Shown here piece by piece: positions 22,751-33,159 of a stretch of 64,000 nt of DNA (positions within the stretch are counted from its first letter, which is position 1; each line of letters begins with the position of its first letter). The notes under the pieces were generated by a model. It was not told where the DNA came from. It worked only from the letters and a program-made list of their open reading frames with translations, and did no database searches. A program made the translations under genes and the position numbers. The stretch lies in NCBI RefSeq assembly GCF_035046505.1, contig NC_089822.1:92967659-93031658 (forward strand). Reading direction: 5' to 3'. This stretch comes from Tiliqua scincoides (lineage: Eukaryota; Chordata; Lepidosauria; Squamata; Scincidae).

Positions 22751-24370
22751 TTTGTTGGCCTCATGGATGGGCCAGCCCTGCCTAATGTTCCTGGGAAAGC
22801 AAGAGTTTCACTTTAAAAAAACAAAACAAATAGGAACAGTGACAATGAAGATGAATGGAATTAATAACAAAACAACATTAGAACTAATGTAAAATGAAAG
22901 AAATCAAAATTTTGAAAATGAAAATACTTTTTTTCCCTTTGCAGACACTTAGCATTGATCATTATTGGAGATTCCTTCTTGTATGTTGCCATGCGGTTGC
23001 TTATTTGCTTACCCTATTTTATTTTTCTTGGAAAGAACAACTGTGGCTGACAGAGTAAGCAGAATCTGTTCCCATAGCTCAAATGATTTGTTTAATAAAT
23101 ACACGCAGACCAAAGGGAGTGGGAGTTGGCTAGTTCAGAGCCTGTTGGCAAGTGAAGCTGCTTTGTCCATGTGTAAGCCAAATCTCAGCAGGAATGAAAA
23201 GTTTTGGATCAGATTTAAAAAACAAAACAAAACAACCCCAACCCCACTGCCTCAATCAGCCAATATCCTCTTCACTCTTGCACCTTATGTAGCCTGGCAA
23301 AGAAGTGGAGCAATAGCATCATTCCAAGGAACCATGTGAGCCATAAGCTCGATCCACAGAGAAGGGGAACAGCCAATGAGAGAAGAGATCTGGCCAACAC
23401 ACCCACCACCCACCCCTGGAATGAGAAAAGGCTCACAGCCGCCTGTCTCTTTGCATTGCATGCTTTTAAAAAAATGGCTGACAAGACAACCAGATGCACT
23501 TGGCGGGTGGTACTGGCTCTGCAGCTTTATTAACTAAACCATCCTCAGACTGTTTTAAATCCAAATACGGGATTTTCCTGGAATCAGGCTTTTATTGTCT
23601 TAAAAATCTATGTTCTTGCATATAGAAAACAGAAGATACTTTCTACTGTTAAGTAAAAGAGAAGAAAGCTAAAAATGCCCCCCCTGCCCAAACCACTGGA
23701 TTGAACAGATGTTGACTTTAAACATTTGAAAGAAGATTAGATGCAATCAAAAAAAAATTTTTTTTTAAACCCAGAGAGTTACCTGGAAGAAATTCAAAGA
23801 GATTATTTTCCATAAAAGATGCTTCTCAGCCACCAGGTAAAATGAACAACCTATCAGGCAAATACAATCAGAATAAGGACATCGTGTAAATCAACAGTCA
23901 AAGAGGAACAAGGATTCCCATCATGTTCCCTCCTCAATATTTATTTTCCTCTTTACTATTGCCCAAAAAATCTTCACCAACTCCCAACCCTTTTTTCAGG
24001 GTTTTTTCAGCCTGTTGTCTGTCTGTTTTGGTTTTTTGATAAAATTGAAAACCTTGTCTAATAGAACTAATAAAAGAAGATGAGAGAAGTAAAATCTTTG
24101 AAAGTTAGAACCCAAATTCTATCCTCATTGCAGACCATGGCTCAAAGTAATGAAATTCCTATTATTATTATTAGTAATAGTAGTAGTTTTTCTGAAGCCT
24201 CCTTAAACTCCTGTCACTTACAGGGATTCAGTTGTTGATGATGATGATCTTATTTATTATTATTAAGGATTTTAGGGCCAGCTTAGAACAAAAGGTGCTC
24301 CAGGCAAGGAGTGTCTTAGGAACTTTTCCATTTTATTTTCAGCTTTTGAAAACCTTATACTTTATTGTTT
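22751..24370. other. Intergenic, no gene recognised
   Basis: AT-rich. There is an A-run followed by a T-run at 23749-23767 and ATT/AGT trinucleotide stretches near 24160-24260. No gene or delimited repeat is supported. Confidence 0.4.
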
Positions 24371-24583
24371 GTAGTTGGGGAGTTGGACTTAGTCTTGGAA
24401 GACTCAGGTTCAAATCCCTGCTCAGTCATGAAGCCTCCTGGGTGACCTTGGGCTAGTCATTCTCCCTCAGTCTCTCCTACCTCATAGGGTTATTGTGAGG
24501 ACAAAAGGAGGGAAGGAATCATGTAATCCACTATGAGCTCTTTGGAGGAAGGGTGAAAAATAACATGTGAAAAATAAATAATC
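24371..24583 (+). mobile_element. tRNA-derived MIR-type SINE
   Basis: Contains a B-box-like ggttcaaatccc, followed by gggtgaccttgggctagtca and the core-like stretch ctcatagggttattgtgagg, then an A-rich end. This order (tRNA head, conserved core, A-rich tail) is that of MIR/CORE-type SINEs. Confidence 0.75.
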
Positions 24584-25710
24584 TGCATTTCTGATTTATC
24601 CCATGGTCAGCCCAGCCAAGCCACAATCGATGTGAGTGGGCAATCATCCCCTTCTCAGATTCCACCTTACCTGAAGTTTAAAGGGATGTGTTCCCTTCAA
24701 ACTCCGTGTAAGGACAGAGATGATGGTGAAGAGGTGTGGCAAGGGGGGACAAATTCCTTGGGCACCACACCTGTGGGGAGTGGCATCAGCAACCTTGTCC
24801 CTCTGCCGCCAGATTTTTATCTTTTTCTTTAAAGAGAAATAAGCTGGCAGCTTTGCCGACTTCTTTCCCTTTAAAAAAACAAACAAAAAACCCCTTGTAC
24901 TGAAGAAGGAGGGTGTGGGCAAGAATCGTGACTGCGTGTTTCACACTGCTTCCGGCCATCCAGAAGCATCTCCTCCGAGTCACTTCTGGCCCCTTTCTGT
25001 GCTGCTCTGGGCCACATCTTTCATCTCCTCGGAGGAAATGAAAGGTGCGGCCCAGAGCGGCGCATAATTGCACTGGGAGAGGCTTCGACTCCTGGCACAG
25101 TTCCGGAAGTGATTGCGATGATGTGATGACGTCGCCACAATCACTTCTGGGTCAGGGTCAGGGGGCGGCAAAATGAGAGGCGGCCCCAGGCGTAAAAAAG
25201 CCCAGGACTGCCTCTGGTGAAGCGATAAGGAGCTTCCTCCCTACTATTTCCAATGCTACTGCAAGAGGGGTGGGTGGGTTGGAGGGTAGACTGCCACACT
25301 GCAGATCACCTCTCCCCACCTACTTGGTGTTTATGAAGCATGTGATTTGGAACCCACTCTCCCTTCCTTTCGTTTACTTACCAGGAGTGTGGCAAGTAGG
25401 TTTGCTGCTCCACACTGCTTCTGTTTGATATCACGAAACCCAAACTGGGAACTCAGACTTCATTGTTTCCATTCAAATCAAGCAGAAGCAACATGCAGGA
25501 AGGAAGGCTGCACATGGCTCTCCTGACTCTTCTTATATGAACCTGCTTGTGTACTGACAAGATTCAGCTGATGAGAATAAGACAGGCGCTTTCCAGGTGT
25601 GACACTCAGACTATGAATAACCTCTCCAAAGAGGTGTCTTTGACCCCTTCTTTGGCCACTTTTAAGTGAGAACTTCAAATGTTTTTTTTCCAGGTTTTTT
25701 TTTTTTTTAA
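24584..25710. other. Intergenic, unassigned
   Basis: 24640-25200 is GC-rich and looks repetitive, with paired cttctgg/ccagaag words, but I could not define ends. No coding signal is supported. Confidence 0.35.
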
Positions 25711-25711
25711 G

Positions 25712-25807
25712 TTAGGTTGCAGTCCTATACACACTTTCCTGGGAGTAAGCTCAATTGAACACAATGAAACTTACTTACAAGTAGACATGCATAGGATTAT
25801 GCTGTAG
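25712..25807. mobile_element. Short Harbinger-like repeat, ~95 bp
   Basis: Contains cactttcctgggagtaagct and tagacatgcataggatt, the hallmark of the ~85-95-bp repeat. Other copies are near 10262, 29387, 29476, 32560, 33487-33779, 38815, 40653, 42970, 47350, 49335, 51725, 52948, 57898 and 61195. Confidence 0.75.
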
Positions 25808-25959
25808 GCTTGGTAATCTTACTGCTTCAATTTTTATTACCTGATGTCCTATGCTTCTATTGCTTTGTTGTTTAATTTGGATGGTTGCAAACTGCTTTTT
25901 GTCTGCTTTGCAGAGAAAGGGGGGGAGATTAAAATAAACAAATAAATAAATCCCCAAGC

Positions 25960-26330
25960 AGGTGTTTCCCATGGACACATGGATACAAGGGAACGAGGCT
26001 CCTCTGTCCACAGTTTCCCCACACTTCAGGAAGACATGGGATAGCAAATAGCTGAAGCATGCTCAGCAGATTCACATCCAGCTTGTCCTGGATGATCTCC
26101 AAGGAAGAGGATACCAGAACTTTCCTGGGCAGATTGTTGCAATGGTGAGCAGATGCTATAGCTAGAAATGTTTTCCTTATATTTAATCTAGCCATATCCT
26201 CCTGTAGCTTAAAATCCATTACTTCATTTCCTGCCCGCTTGCAGATAGGTTGAACACAATGCACATCCTTCAACATTTCAAAGATGACATGTAGGAGCAT
26301 TCTTGCATACAGTACTTGGATCGCAGTTAT
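25960..26330 (-). mobile_element. CR1-like LINE, 3'-terminal coding remnant
   Basis: The minus-strand frame reads NIRKTFLAIASAHHCNNLP followed by a diverged LEIIQDKLDV, which resembles the C-terminal end of CR1-type LINE ORF2 (FFTVRVV..WN.LP...V..SLE.FK..LD). It is decayed, and the plus strand is non-coding. Confidence 0.5.
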
Positions 26331-26690
26331 CCCCTCACACCAAGTGATCCCTATACAGACTGGAATGTGATTTGCTCCAAGCAAAATGTACATTTAATGG
26401 TCTATTTTTCCTGAAGACCATGCCATCTCCGGAGAAAGCTTCCTTTTCCATTGTGTTTCTGAGTGACGAAACTATCCTCCTGATACAAAGCAAAATATGC
26501 CAAAAATGTCTTTTTTTTCCCCAACCCAAAATTAGGCACACTTAAACCCTCTGAATTAATGCTGGGCTCAACGTATTGATTCTAGAGTTCTGATTCACTT
26601 TCTCAGAGACTTGATCTATTAGTATCCAGCCTTTGAAGACCTCAAGGTCGCATGGGGATTTCCCATATTATACTCACAACAGCCCTCTAA

Positions 26691-27203
26691 GTGCCCAATC
26701 CTGTCATACCTCATTGTAGGTGCTGAGCTCCAGCACCAGTGCTGGGTGTCACAAATGTCTGTGACACTCGGAGAGGAGTTGGCCCAGCGCCGGCCCAGCA
26801 CCAGATGGACGCTGCCCGGAGCATGATAAGAGTTCCAGGTGGTACTGAGGGCCTTGGCAATGGAAGTGGGCGCTCCAAGGTGGGGGGAGGCCAGGGGAGG
26901 CCAGGGCGATGGAGGAACCGGGGCAGGAGGGGGTGGGACCGATGGAGCCCTGCTTTGCTATATCCTATCCTTTGTGTTGGGCTGCAAAGCCTGATATGGA
27001 GGCTCTCAAATCTGCGCTGGCAAAATAGCTGGTGCAGACTTGAAAAGCCCCATTGTGGGGCCTGGTGCTTTCTCCAGGGGAAGGGACAAAAGTCCCCTTC
27101 CCCTGAGGAGATCTCCACTGTCCCTGGTGGTGGTGCTGGACGCAGAGGTAGCCATTTTGGCACCGCTGCACCCAGTGGCACCACTAGGGATAGGACTGGG
27201 TTG
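26691..27203. mobile_element. GC-rich Harbinger-like element, about 510 bp
   Basis: Starts gtgcccaatcctgtcatacc and ends gggataggactgggttg, inverted copies of the same CCCAATCCTATCC terminus seen in the 178-bp family. The trinucleotide taa precedes it. The interior is G-rich. The 160- and 157-codon overlapping frames on opposite strands arise from composition and look unlike genes. Confidence 0.65.
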
Positions 27204-27348
27204 TCAGATAGGTCAGGCTGAGCGCTGAAAAGTTACTCATGCAGAGGCAGTTCAAGCCATTCTGCCACCTAAGCCCACTCCCCAAATCATGTCACCCTAC
27301 TTCCATGAGCGCACCTGTGCCCCAGTCAATGCACAGCTTAAAAACTTT

Positions 27349-27527
27349 GGAGCCAATCCTATCCGGTTTTCCAGTGCCGGTGCAACTGTGCCAATAGGAC
27401 GTGCACTGCATCTTGTGGTGGGGCAGCAGTCACAGAGGCCTCCTTAAAGTATGGGAACATTTGTTCCCTTACCTTGGGGCTGCAGTGTGGCTACACTAGA
27501 GCTGGAAAATTGGATAGGATTGGGCCC
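27349..27527. mobile_element. Harbinger-like MITE, 179 bp, ttt duplication
   Basis: Starts ggagccaatcctatcc and ends ggataggattgggccc, flanked by ttt on both sides. Confidence 0.8.
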
Positions 27528-27667
27528 TTTGTCATCTGGTTCCTGCTTCAGCACTGCCTTTTGCAATGTGGCTCACCTGGGAGAAACCTCTAGGCAGAAC
27601 CTCTAGGCTCCCAGCATTCTCTCTTCTAGCTATTTTACAAGTGGTGTCGGTGAAACTGGAAGAGGCA

Positions 27668-28172
27668 GTGGTGTCACTAGTAGTTGTGTACTGTGTCAGG
27701 TGACACCCTCATGGGGAGGGCTGGAAGCAACTGTGGTCAAAATTTTGGAAAATTTGTATTTTTGAATAATACCATGATGTCATAATGTATATTATTGGAA
27801 AAGTAATTTCATGCAGAATGTAATGAAGTAATTGTTTGTATTCTATCAAAAGGTATTGCCAATTAACCAGAAAATGAAAAAACCCTGCCTTATGTAACAA
27901 AAAGTAGATTTCCTTAACTTAAAACTGACCAATTACACTGATTCTTCCGAGAGCTGAGGTGTTTATTATGACATAGTAGGGAACCAGTAAGGTGTTAGTA
28001 TGAGTCAGCTCTCATTTCCATAAATCAGAGCTAATACTGGAACTCTTAGTTGTGTGTCATCAAGTTGGCCACTGGTTTTTTTGTTGGTTACTGATTTTTT
28101 GGGGTGACCTGTACTGTTATATACTAAAATAAATAAAGTTAATGGGGGTTACACGAATACTAGCGATGCCAC
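27668..28172. mobile_element. TIR DNA element, about 505 bp
   Basis: Left end gcagtggtgtcactag and right end ctagcgatgccactgc form a 16-bp terminal inverted repeat with three mismatches. No convincing target duplication was seen, so the superfamily is open. A rearranged fragment of the same family lies at 11935-12128. Confidence 0.7.
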
Positions 28173-28213
28173 TGCATTTAGGCTGTGTGTATGATATTGC
28201 TGTGTGTATGATA

Positions 28214-28550
28214 GGGCAGGAGGTCTGGTCTAGAGGGTTGAGTCTCCATTTGCCTGAAGATAACATCTGAAGGTTGCCAGTTCAAGGCCACTGGCACCAT
28301 GCGACCTTGAAGCAGCTGACAAGCTGAGCCGAGCTATTCCATCTGCTCTGAGCATGGGAGGATGGAGGCCAGAATGTGTGACCAGATCAAGAAAGAAACA
28401 CATGAATGTTGTGGTTTCTTGAAAGATAGAAACCTTCTTTCAAATTGTAAAAATCCCTACGGAGATTTAAATTTGCCTGCCTATGTAAACCGCCTTGAAT
28501 AAAGTCTAAGGAGAAATCTGAGGACCAAGAAAGGCGGTATAGAAATACCT

Positions 28551-28606
<56 letters not shown>
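28214..28606 (+). mobile_element. tRNA-head SINE with L2-like tail and (ATT)n
   Basis: The head has an A-box-like tggtctagagggttgagt and a B-box-like ggttgccagttcaagg. The 3' part, taaaccgccttgaataaagt then gaaaggcggtatagaaat, is the L2-type 3' end. It finishes in an (ATT)n run at 28552-28606 and is about 390 bp long. The structure implies mobilisation by L2 machinery. Confidence 0.75.
28552..28606. repeat. (ATT)n microsatellite, about 55 bp
   Basis: Uninterrupted ATT repeat forming the 3' end of the SINE. The poly-Asn/poly-Ile frames here are artefacts. Confidence 0.98.
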
Positions 28607-28607
<1 letters not shown>

Positions 28608-28609
28608 TG

Positions 28610-29160
28610 AATGGTCTGGTATGGAAGGAGGTCCAGAATGGGGTGATGCAATGGGCTCTCACACCGGGCAGTGCACACCCTAGTGATACCTCTGGGAAGA
28701 GGTAAGTCCTCTCTGCCTCATTCTCATGTGTTCTCCAAGAGGCAGCCAGGAGGTAGGCCAAGGGAGGTGGCACACAGGCACACACCACCTTAGGCATGTT
28801 CAACTGGCTTCATGGAAGAGCCACCCTATGCTCAGGGTCACCTAGTAAGCTCATAGTTGGGTGGGGAAACCAAATCCAATATTCTCTCCTGTTGTGGCTG
28901 GACTTGTATATGAGATTCAAGAGTGGGGCAGATACGCACATTCCTTGTATACAAGAGGGGAAACATACAAATTCCTTGAGCAAAAGAGTTGCTTAAATCA
29001 ATCATTTTTCAGGTAGTTTGTAAGAAAATCTAGTGACACAATGCATATCATATCCCTCCAGAAGGCTTGCTCAGTCCTGGCACTGGGTGTCTTAGAATTT
29101 CTAAGAATTTTCTTCCAGTGGCAGATAATTGTAATCAGACTGAAAGGAATTTTCGTGGCA
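28610..29160. other. Intergenic, no gene recognised
   Basis: No supported gene or delimited repeat. Confidence 0.4.
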
Positions 29161-29262
29161 TAATAATAATAACTTTATTTCTACCCCGCCTTTCTCCCCG
29201 AAGGGACTCAAGGCGGCTTACAACATATTAAAAACAATTTAAAAACAAATAAAAACATATTA
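29161..29262 (-). mobile_element. L2-type LINE 3' end
   Basis: Reads taataataataactttatt, then ccccgcctttctccccgaag and ctcaaggcggcttacaac. This is the reverse of the common L2 3' UTR and its TTATTA tail in tetrapods. Confidence 0.8.
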
Positions 29263-29386
29263 ACACATACTAAAAACAGCAATGGGTTAAAATGGCATGG
29301 GTTAAAATTGCACACAGTTCAATGCTAGCTGACTTTAAGCCATAGATCCCAGGAAAAATAAATAGCCTAAACGTTTAATATTATTA

Positions 29387-29472
29387 GGGCACAATCCTAA
29401 CCAGGTCTACTCAGAAGTCCTATTTTGTTCAATGGGGCTTACGCTCAGGAGAGCATGGTTAGGATTGCAGCC
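29387..29472. mobile_element. Short Harbinger-like MITE, 86 bp
   Basis: Starts gggcacaatcctaaccagg and ends gtggttaggattgcagcc. Flanked by tta and taa. It directly abuts a second member. Confidence 0.85.
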
Positions 29473-29475
29473 TAA

Positions 29476-29565
29476 CAGCCCAATCCTATGGTTGTCTACT
29501 CAGAAGCAAGTCCCATTAGAGTCAATGGGGCTGACTCCCAGGAAAGTGTGGATAGGATTGGGCTG
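29476..29565. mobile_element. Short Harbinger-like MITE, 90 bp, adjacent copy
   Basis: Starts cagcccaatcctatgg and ends ggataggattgggctg, with taa before and tta after. Only three bases (29473-29475) separate it from the preceding copy, so both share that target triplet. Confidence 0.85.
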
Positions 29566-29965
29566 TTAGTTCCCCAGTCTTAACTCTGCCTTTGAAATCA
29601 ATGGGACTTTGAAGTTCTTAACTTTTGAGTGACTCATAAACACAAAAAATTAATTTAGAGTTTTGGCATAAATGAGCAATGAGAGATGCCCTCTCTCTAA
29701 ACCTTTGTTTGTCTCTGTTTGTTGTGTTCAGCAGAACTCCCAAATTACTTTAAGTTGTAAAAGGTTTGGAGAAGTCCTAACCTGAACTTTCATGCCTGTC
29801 GCTTGCTGCAGTTTTATCACAGCCAGTCATAATGCCTAGCAATGTGCCATCAGAGCCTGTAAACTGGAAAAGGTTGTTGAAAAATGTTATCATGCAAATA
29901 CAGCAACTTATCTAAAGTCTTCCAGACGGTTTTCGCTGAACATACTGAGAGTTCATAAGGTGAAT

Positions 29966-30455
29966 GCTTGTTTGTTGGCATCCTTCAGTCTCGGAAGACT
30001 ATGGTGTCACGCTCTGAATGGTGGTTCTGGAACAGAGTGTCCTCTCCAGTGCGCAAAGCCTGGGTAAAGTAGGTATGGAGGATAGGCTGTTACCCATGCA
30101 GCAAATCCCCCCTCTCCACGTCACTGAAATGGTCCAATGGAAAGGCAGAGGCCAATACGGTTGCTTCCAGCGGCGTCGCAGGAGTTGCCAGAAACATGGT
30201 TGACTGTGTTCAGCCATGAACTGCCTCAGGGACTCCGGCTTTTGCCTCGAGGTTGACTCCTGAAGCCTTTTCCATAACTGGATGTAGCCACAAGGCAGTG
30301 GAGGTTTGGGATCAGAGTTTTCCTTCTCTCAGATGAGCTGCCTTCCCTGGCTGACGAGTCCCATCTAGCCGGTGGCTGTTTAGTTGCCTCTTACGACAAG
30401 TACAGCCAAACTGAGGGCCTATTCTTATCCCCAGCCCCCAGGTGAATGCTTGATG
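29966..30455 (-). mobile_element. LINE 3' UTR fragment, second type
   Basis: Begins ttggcatccttcagtctcgg, the shared tail read in reverse, and continues through agcggcgtcgcaggagttgc and ccttccctggctgacgag. Only the terminal ~35 bases and the next ~60 match the LINE tails at 2771 and 42549. The rest is a different 3' UTR sequence, so this is a related but separate subfamily. Confidence 0.6.
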
Positions 30456-30461
30456 ACCACA

Positions 30462-30633
30462 TGAAACTGTCTCATACGGAGTCAGAGGAAGCGCTCATTT
30501 AGTTCAGGACTGTCTGCACTGAGTGGCAGCAGCTCTTCCAAGGTTTCAGACAAAGAATCTTTCTGGGTCTAGAGATGCCTGGGATTGAATGTGGGGCCTT
30601 CCACATGCAAAAACAGATGCTCTACCATCAGAG
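30462..30633 (-). mobile_element. tRNA-derived SINE, minus strand
   Basis: Read in reverse, the head lies at 30560-30633 with a B-box around ggattgaatgtggggcctt and acagatgctctaccatcag, resembling a tRNA 5' half. The body contains ctgagtggcagcagctcttc. Same family as 10718-10868. Confidence 0.7.
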
Positions 30634-30639
30634 GCGTCC

Positions 30640-31480
30640 TGCGAGTGCATCGCACCCAGTGCGGTGCTTACTTTGTGGAGCTCAGCATTCCGGAAGTTCA
30701 GGTGTGACATAATGATGTTATTAAGTTGTCCCCGGCCTTCTGCCCTATGGCACTGACTTCAGTGCAACAGGCCCACCTCTGAACTGCCTCTGTTCTGCAA
30801 TCTTCAGTCCTCTTTGGGCACAGTCACTTGGTGTTCCTGCCAGCGAGTGGTGAAAACGTGATCATTGCCAAGAACACAAGGTGGCTGGGCCTGGAGAGTG
30901 CCAAAGTTAGCAGAAAAGAGGCTCAGGTAGTGTCCTATCACCTGCCCCACTGAGGTTCACACCTGGTGTAGCCTGCAACACCTGTACCCCTGAGCTCTTT
31001 CTGATTATCTTGCAATAATACACAAGTAACAGTCAACCAGATATGGGCATATGGCCATTATATAATATGTTTACCAGAGACTAAAGAGATAACCACAGAC
31101 CAGACCTGCATTACATGTCGTTAACCAGAACACTATCTAACCTTCCAGAATGATGCATCACCTAAAAATGTAAAAGTTTGCAGAGACTGACGACAATAGG
31201 GATAAAATAACATGCATTCCACCAGGCCAAGGAAACATTCCTTTGACCCAGGGGGCAGTAGCAGACCCCATGTGTGGCCTGATATCCAGACCCTTTCTGG
31301 AGCGGTCAAGTCCATTGTATTGTGTGTGTGTATGTGGGGGGCATTAGAGAAGGGTTAAAGTTGCCGTGTCTTAAGTGAAGTTAAAATGATTGAAAATCAA
31401 GATAGCCTCATGGCGTTTCTTTTCCCCCTCCCCACAGCAAAAGACCCCTAAAGCAGAGTTTGTGCTTTTTTGTAATAAAC
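30640..31480. other. Intergenic, unassigned
   Basis: No supported gene. A short GT-rich run lies at about 31320-31336. Near the end, tgtaataaactctgg resembles a polyadenylation region, but I found no element boundaries. Confidence 0.35.
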
Positions 31481-31487
31481 TCTGGAA

Positions 31488-31831
31488 CAGTGTTTCTCAG
31501 TGTCCCCCACTGTACTACTTTGAATGGTCCACCTATTGGAAGTACCACCGGAAGTAACTGGCAATGATGTCATCACCAGTTACTTCCAAGTTAGGAGGCC
31601 AAATGTGAGGCAACAAACACCAGTAAGTGGGTCAGGGTGGGTGGGAGGACTTTTTCTTGCTCCTTCTGTCTGCTGTTTGCCACATTGTGTTGCTGGTCTT
31701 GCTGTTGGGTGGTGGGTTTTCATGGGTCCTACTAGTATCACCAGATGCCACCTCAATGCTAGTACCACCAGATGCCTGCTAGTACTACCGGATGCCATGG
31801 TGCTACATGTCGCACTGGTTGAGAAACGCTG
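31488..31831. mobile_element. hAT element, 344 bp
   Basis: Ends cagtgtttctcagtg and ggttgagaaacgctg are imperfect inverted repeats. Flanks ctctggaa and ctcagaat match at 5 of 8 positions. Internal agtaccaccrgatgcc-like units repeat at about 31735-31800. Confidence 0.7.
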
Positions 31832-31974
31832 CTCAGAATATTCCTTCTAAATAGGAGCTAGGAAGGAAGGAACTTAGGAAGGAGTGATCATTTTGTCTCT
31901 GGCCCAGAATCTGCAATACACTTTTGGGGCTACCCTTCCAGAAATGTTTGTCGCTGCATGGTGAAAACATTTTA

Positions 31975-32153
31975 GGGTCCAATGCTATCCAACTTTCCAG
32001 CACCGGTGCAGTCACAATGCAGCCTTGGGATAAAGGAACAAATGTTCCCATACCTTGAGGAGGCCTCTGTGACTGGCTCCCCCCCACAGGATGCAGTGCC
32101 CGCCCCATTGGGACAGCTGTACAGACATTGGAAAATTGGATAAAATTGGGCCC
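31975..32153. mobile_element. Harbinger-like MITE copy
   Basis: Starts gggtccaatgctatcc and ends ggataaaattgggccc. Reverse orientation relative to the copy at 27349. Flanking triplets do not match cleanly. Confidence 0.7.
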
Positions 32154-32291
32154 TGTGTCTCCAAATACAGTACTAATCACATTTAAAATGTTGTCCTGCC
32201 CCCATGTCTATTGCTGGACATTGTACTCTGGGCGGCTCCTGCAGATACATAAAACGGTAGTGGTGAGGGAGCACATGGGATTGAACACACA

Positions 32292-32560
32292 GGGCCCAAT
32301 CCTATCCAACTTTCCAGCGTGGATGCATCTGCAGTGCAGCCCCATGATAGTTAGTAGTTGGCAGCCTTCAGTCTTGAAAGACTCAGGTATCTGAGTCTGA
32401 ATGGTGGTTCTGGAACAGCGTCTAGTGTGGCTGAAAAGGCCGATTCAGGAGTGATAAACCCCATGATAAGGGAACAAACATTCCCTTACCTTGAGGAAGT
32501 GTCCATGACTTCCCCACTGCCCCAGGCTACAGTGCACACCCCATTGGCAGTGCAACATAG
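32292..32560. mobile_element. Harbinger-like MITE split by a retroposed LINE tail
   Basis: Starts gggcccaatcctatcc and resumes after an insertion with ttcccttaccttgaggaag. The right terminus is degraded, near 32560. The insertion occupies 32350-32458. Confidence 0.75.
32350..32458 (-). mobile_element. 5'-truncated LINE tail with 10-bp target duplication
   Basis: Contains ttggcagccttcagtcttga and cagcgtctagtgtggctgaa. It is bordered on both sides by ccccatgata (32340-32349 and 32459-32468). At only 109 bp, it shows that very short copies of this LINE still integrate by target-primed retroposition. Confidence 0.88.
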
Positions 32561-32649
32561 GGCATGAGCCTAGCCAGGTCTACTCAGAAGTAAGTCCTAT
32601 TTTGTTCAATGGGGCTTACTCTCAGGAAAGTGTGGTTAGGATTGCAGCC
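32560..32649. mobile_element. Short Harbinger-like MITE, 90 bp
   Basis: Starts gggcatgagcctagccagg and ends gtggttaggattgcagcc. It sits about 300 bp upstream of the inferred LPL transcription start. Confidence 0.75.
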
Positions 32650-32851
32650 GAAGGTGGGAGCATCTTAAGTCATGTTCCTAGAAAGCCTGGACCACATTGC
32701 TGTCCCTCTCTCTGAATGCTGCTGCAGCACCCACGAGCCTGGAAGCGGCCAAGGGCTTGCAAGGCGTTCTCAAGCCACTGCCTGCCTTCTCGTAGGTTCC
32801 CTCGGTGGTCGCCCAAGTGAGACTGGGGGGGGGCAGGAATGCTCCAGCACG

Positions 32852-32950
32852 CCCCGCCCCTTCTCCCGGGCCCAGCTTCGAGCCAATGGGTGCGCGGCCT
32901 CATTTGCATATTGCCATTCACTTAAGGCGCCCTCTTCGCTACTTGTGCTT
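32852..32950 (+). promoter_or_regulatory. LPL: LPL proximal promoter (GC box, CCAAT, octamer)
   Basis: In order: a GC box ccccgcccc (32852-32860), a CCAAT box (32883-32887, within agccaatggg) and a perfect octamer ATTTGCAT (32902-32909), followed by attgccattcacttaaggc. From memory, human LPL has the same arrangement: CCAAT near -65 bound by NF-Y and ATTTGCAT near -46 bound by Oct-1, then a similar AT/GC transition. By that spacing the start of transcription should lie near 32945-32955. The order and spacing are seen here; binding by those factors is inferred from the mammalian gene. Confidence 0.85.
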
Positions 32951-33071
32951 GTGCTTATAGGCGCGCGCTAAATTTGGTGGAAAACTTTTTTGCGCGCACG
33001 CTCCAGCCACCACCTTGCAGGCGCTGCGATCCCACCCGGGGCTGTTCCACGCAGACCAGACGCTGGGAGCG

Positions 33072-33159
33072 ATGGGCCGGGGAGCGCGGCTGGGAGCCCT
33101 CTGCTGCCTCTGGAGCTGCTGCCTTGTCGCTGCTGCCGCCACCACCACCCTAGCCCCGC
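33072..33159 (+). CDS. LPL: LPL exon 1 coding part (signal peptide)
   Basis: Codes residues 1-29 plus the first base of residue 30. The Cys/Leu/Ala-rich hydrophobic core (about 7-23) is a secretory signal sequence. It ends at donor gtaagt (33160). The 88 coding bases equal the human exon 1 coding length. The 5' UTR before it is about 120 bases. Confidence 0.93.

Noticed and set aside
22198-22785. 195-codon open frame on the plus strand
   Set aside because: It is confined to a GC-rich inverted-repeat element, with competing frames on both strands and no protein motif.
26711-27221. Opposed 157- and 160-codon frames
   Set aside because: They sit wholly within a GC-rich transposon-like element; coding on both strands at once is implausible.
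28481-28803. Poly-Ile and poly-Asn open frames
   Set aside because: Translation of an (ATT)n microsatellite.
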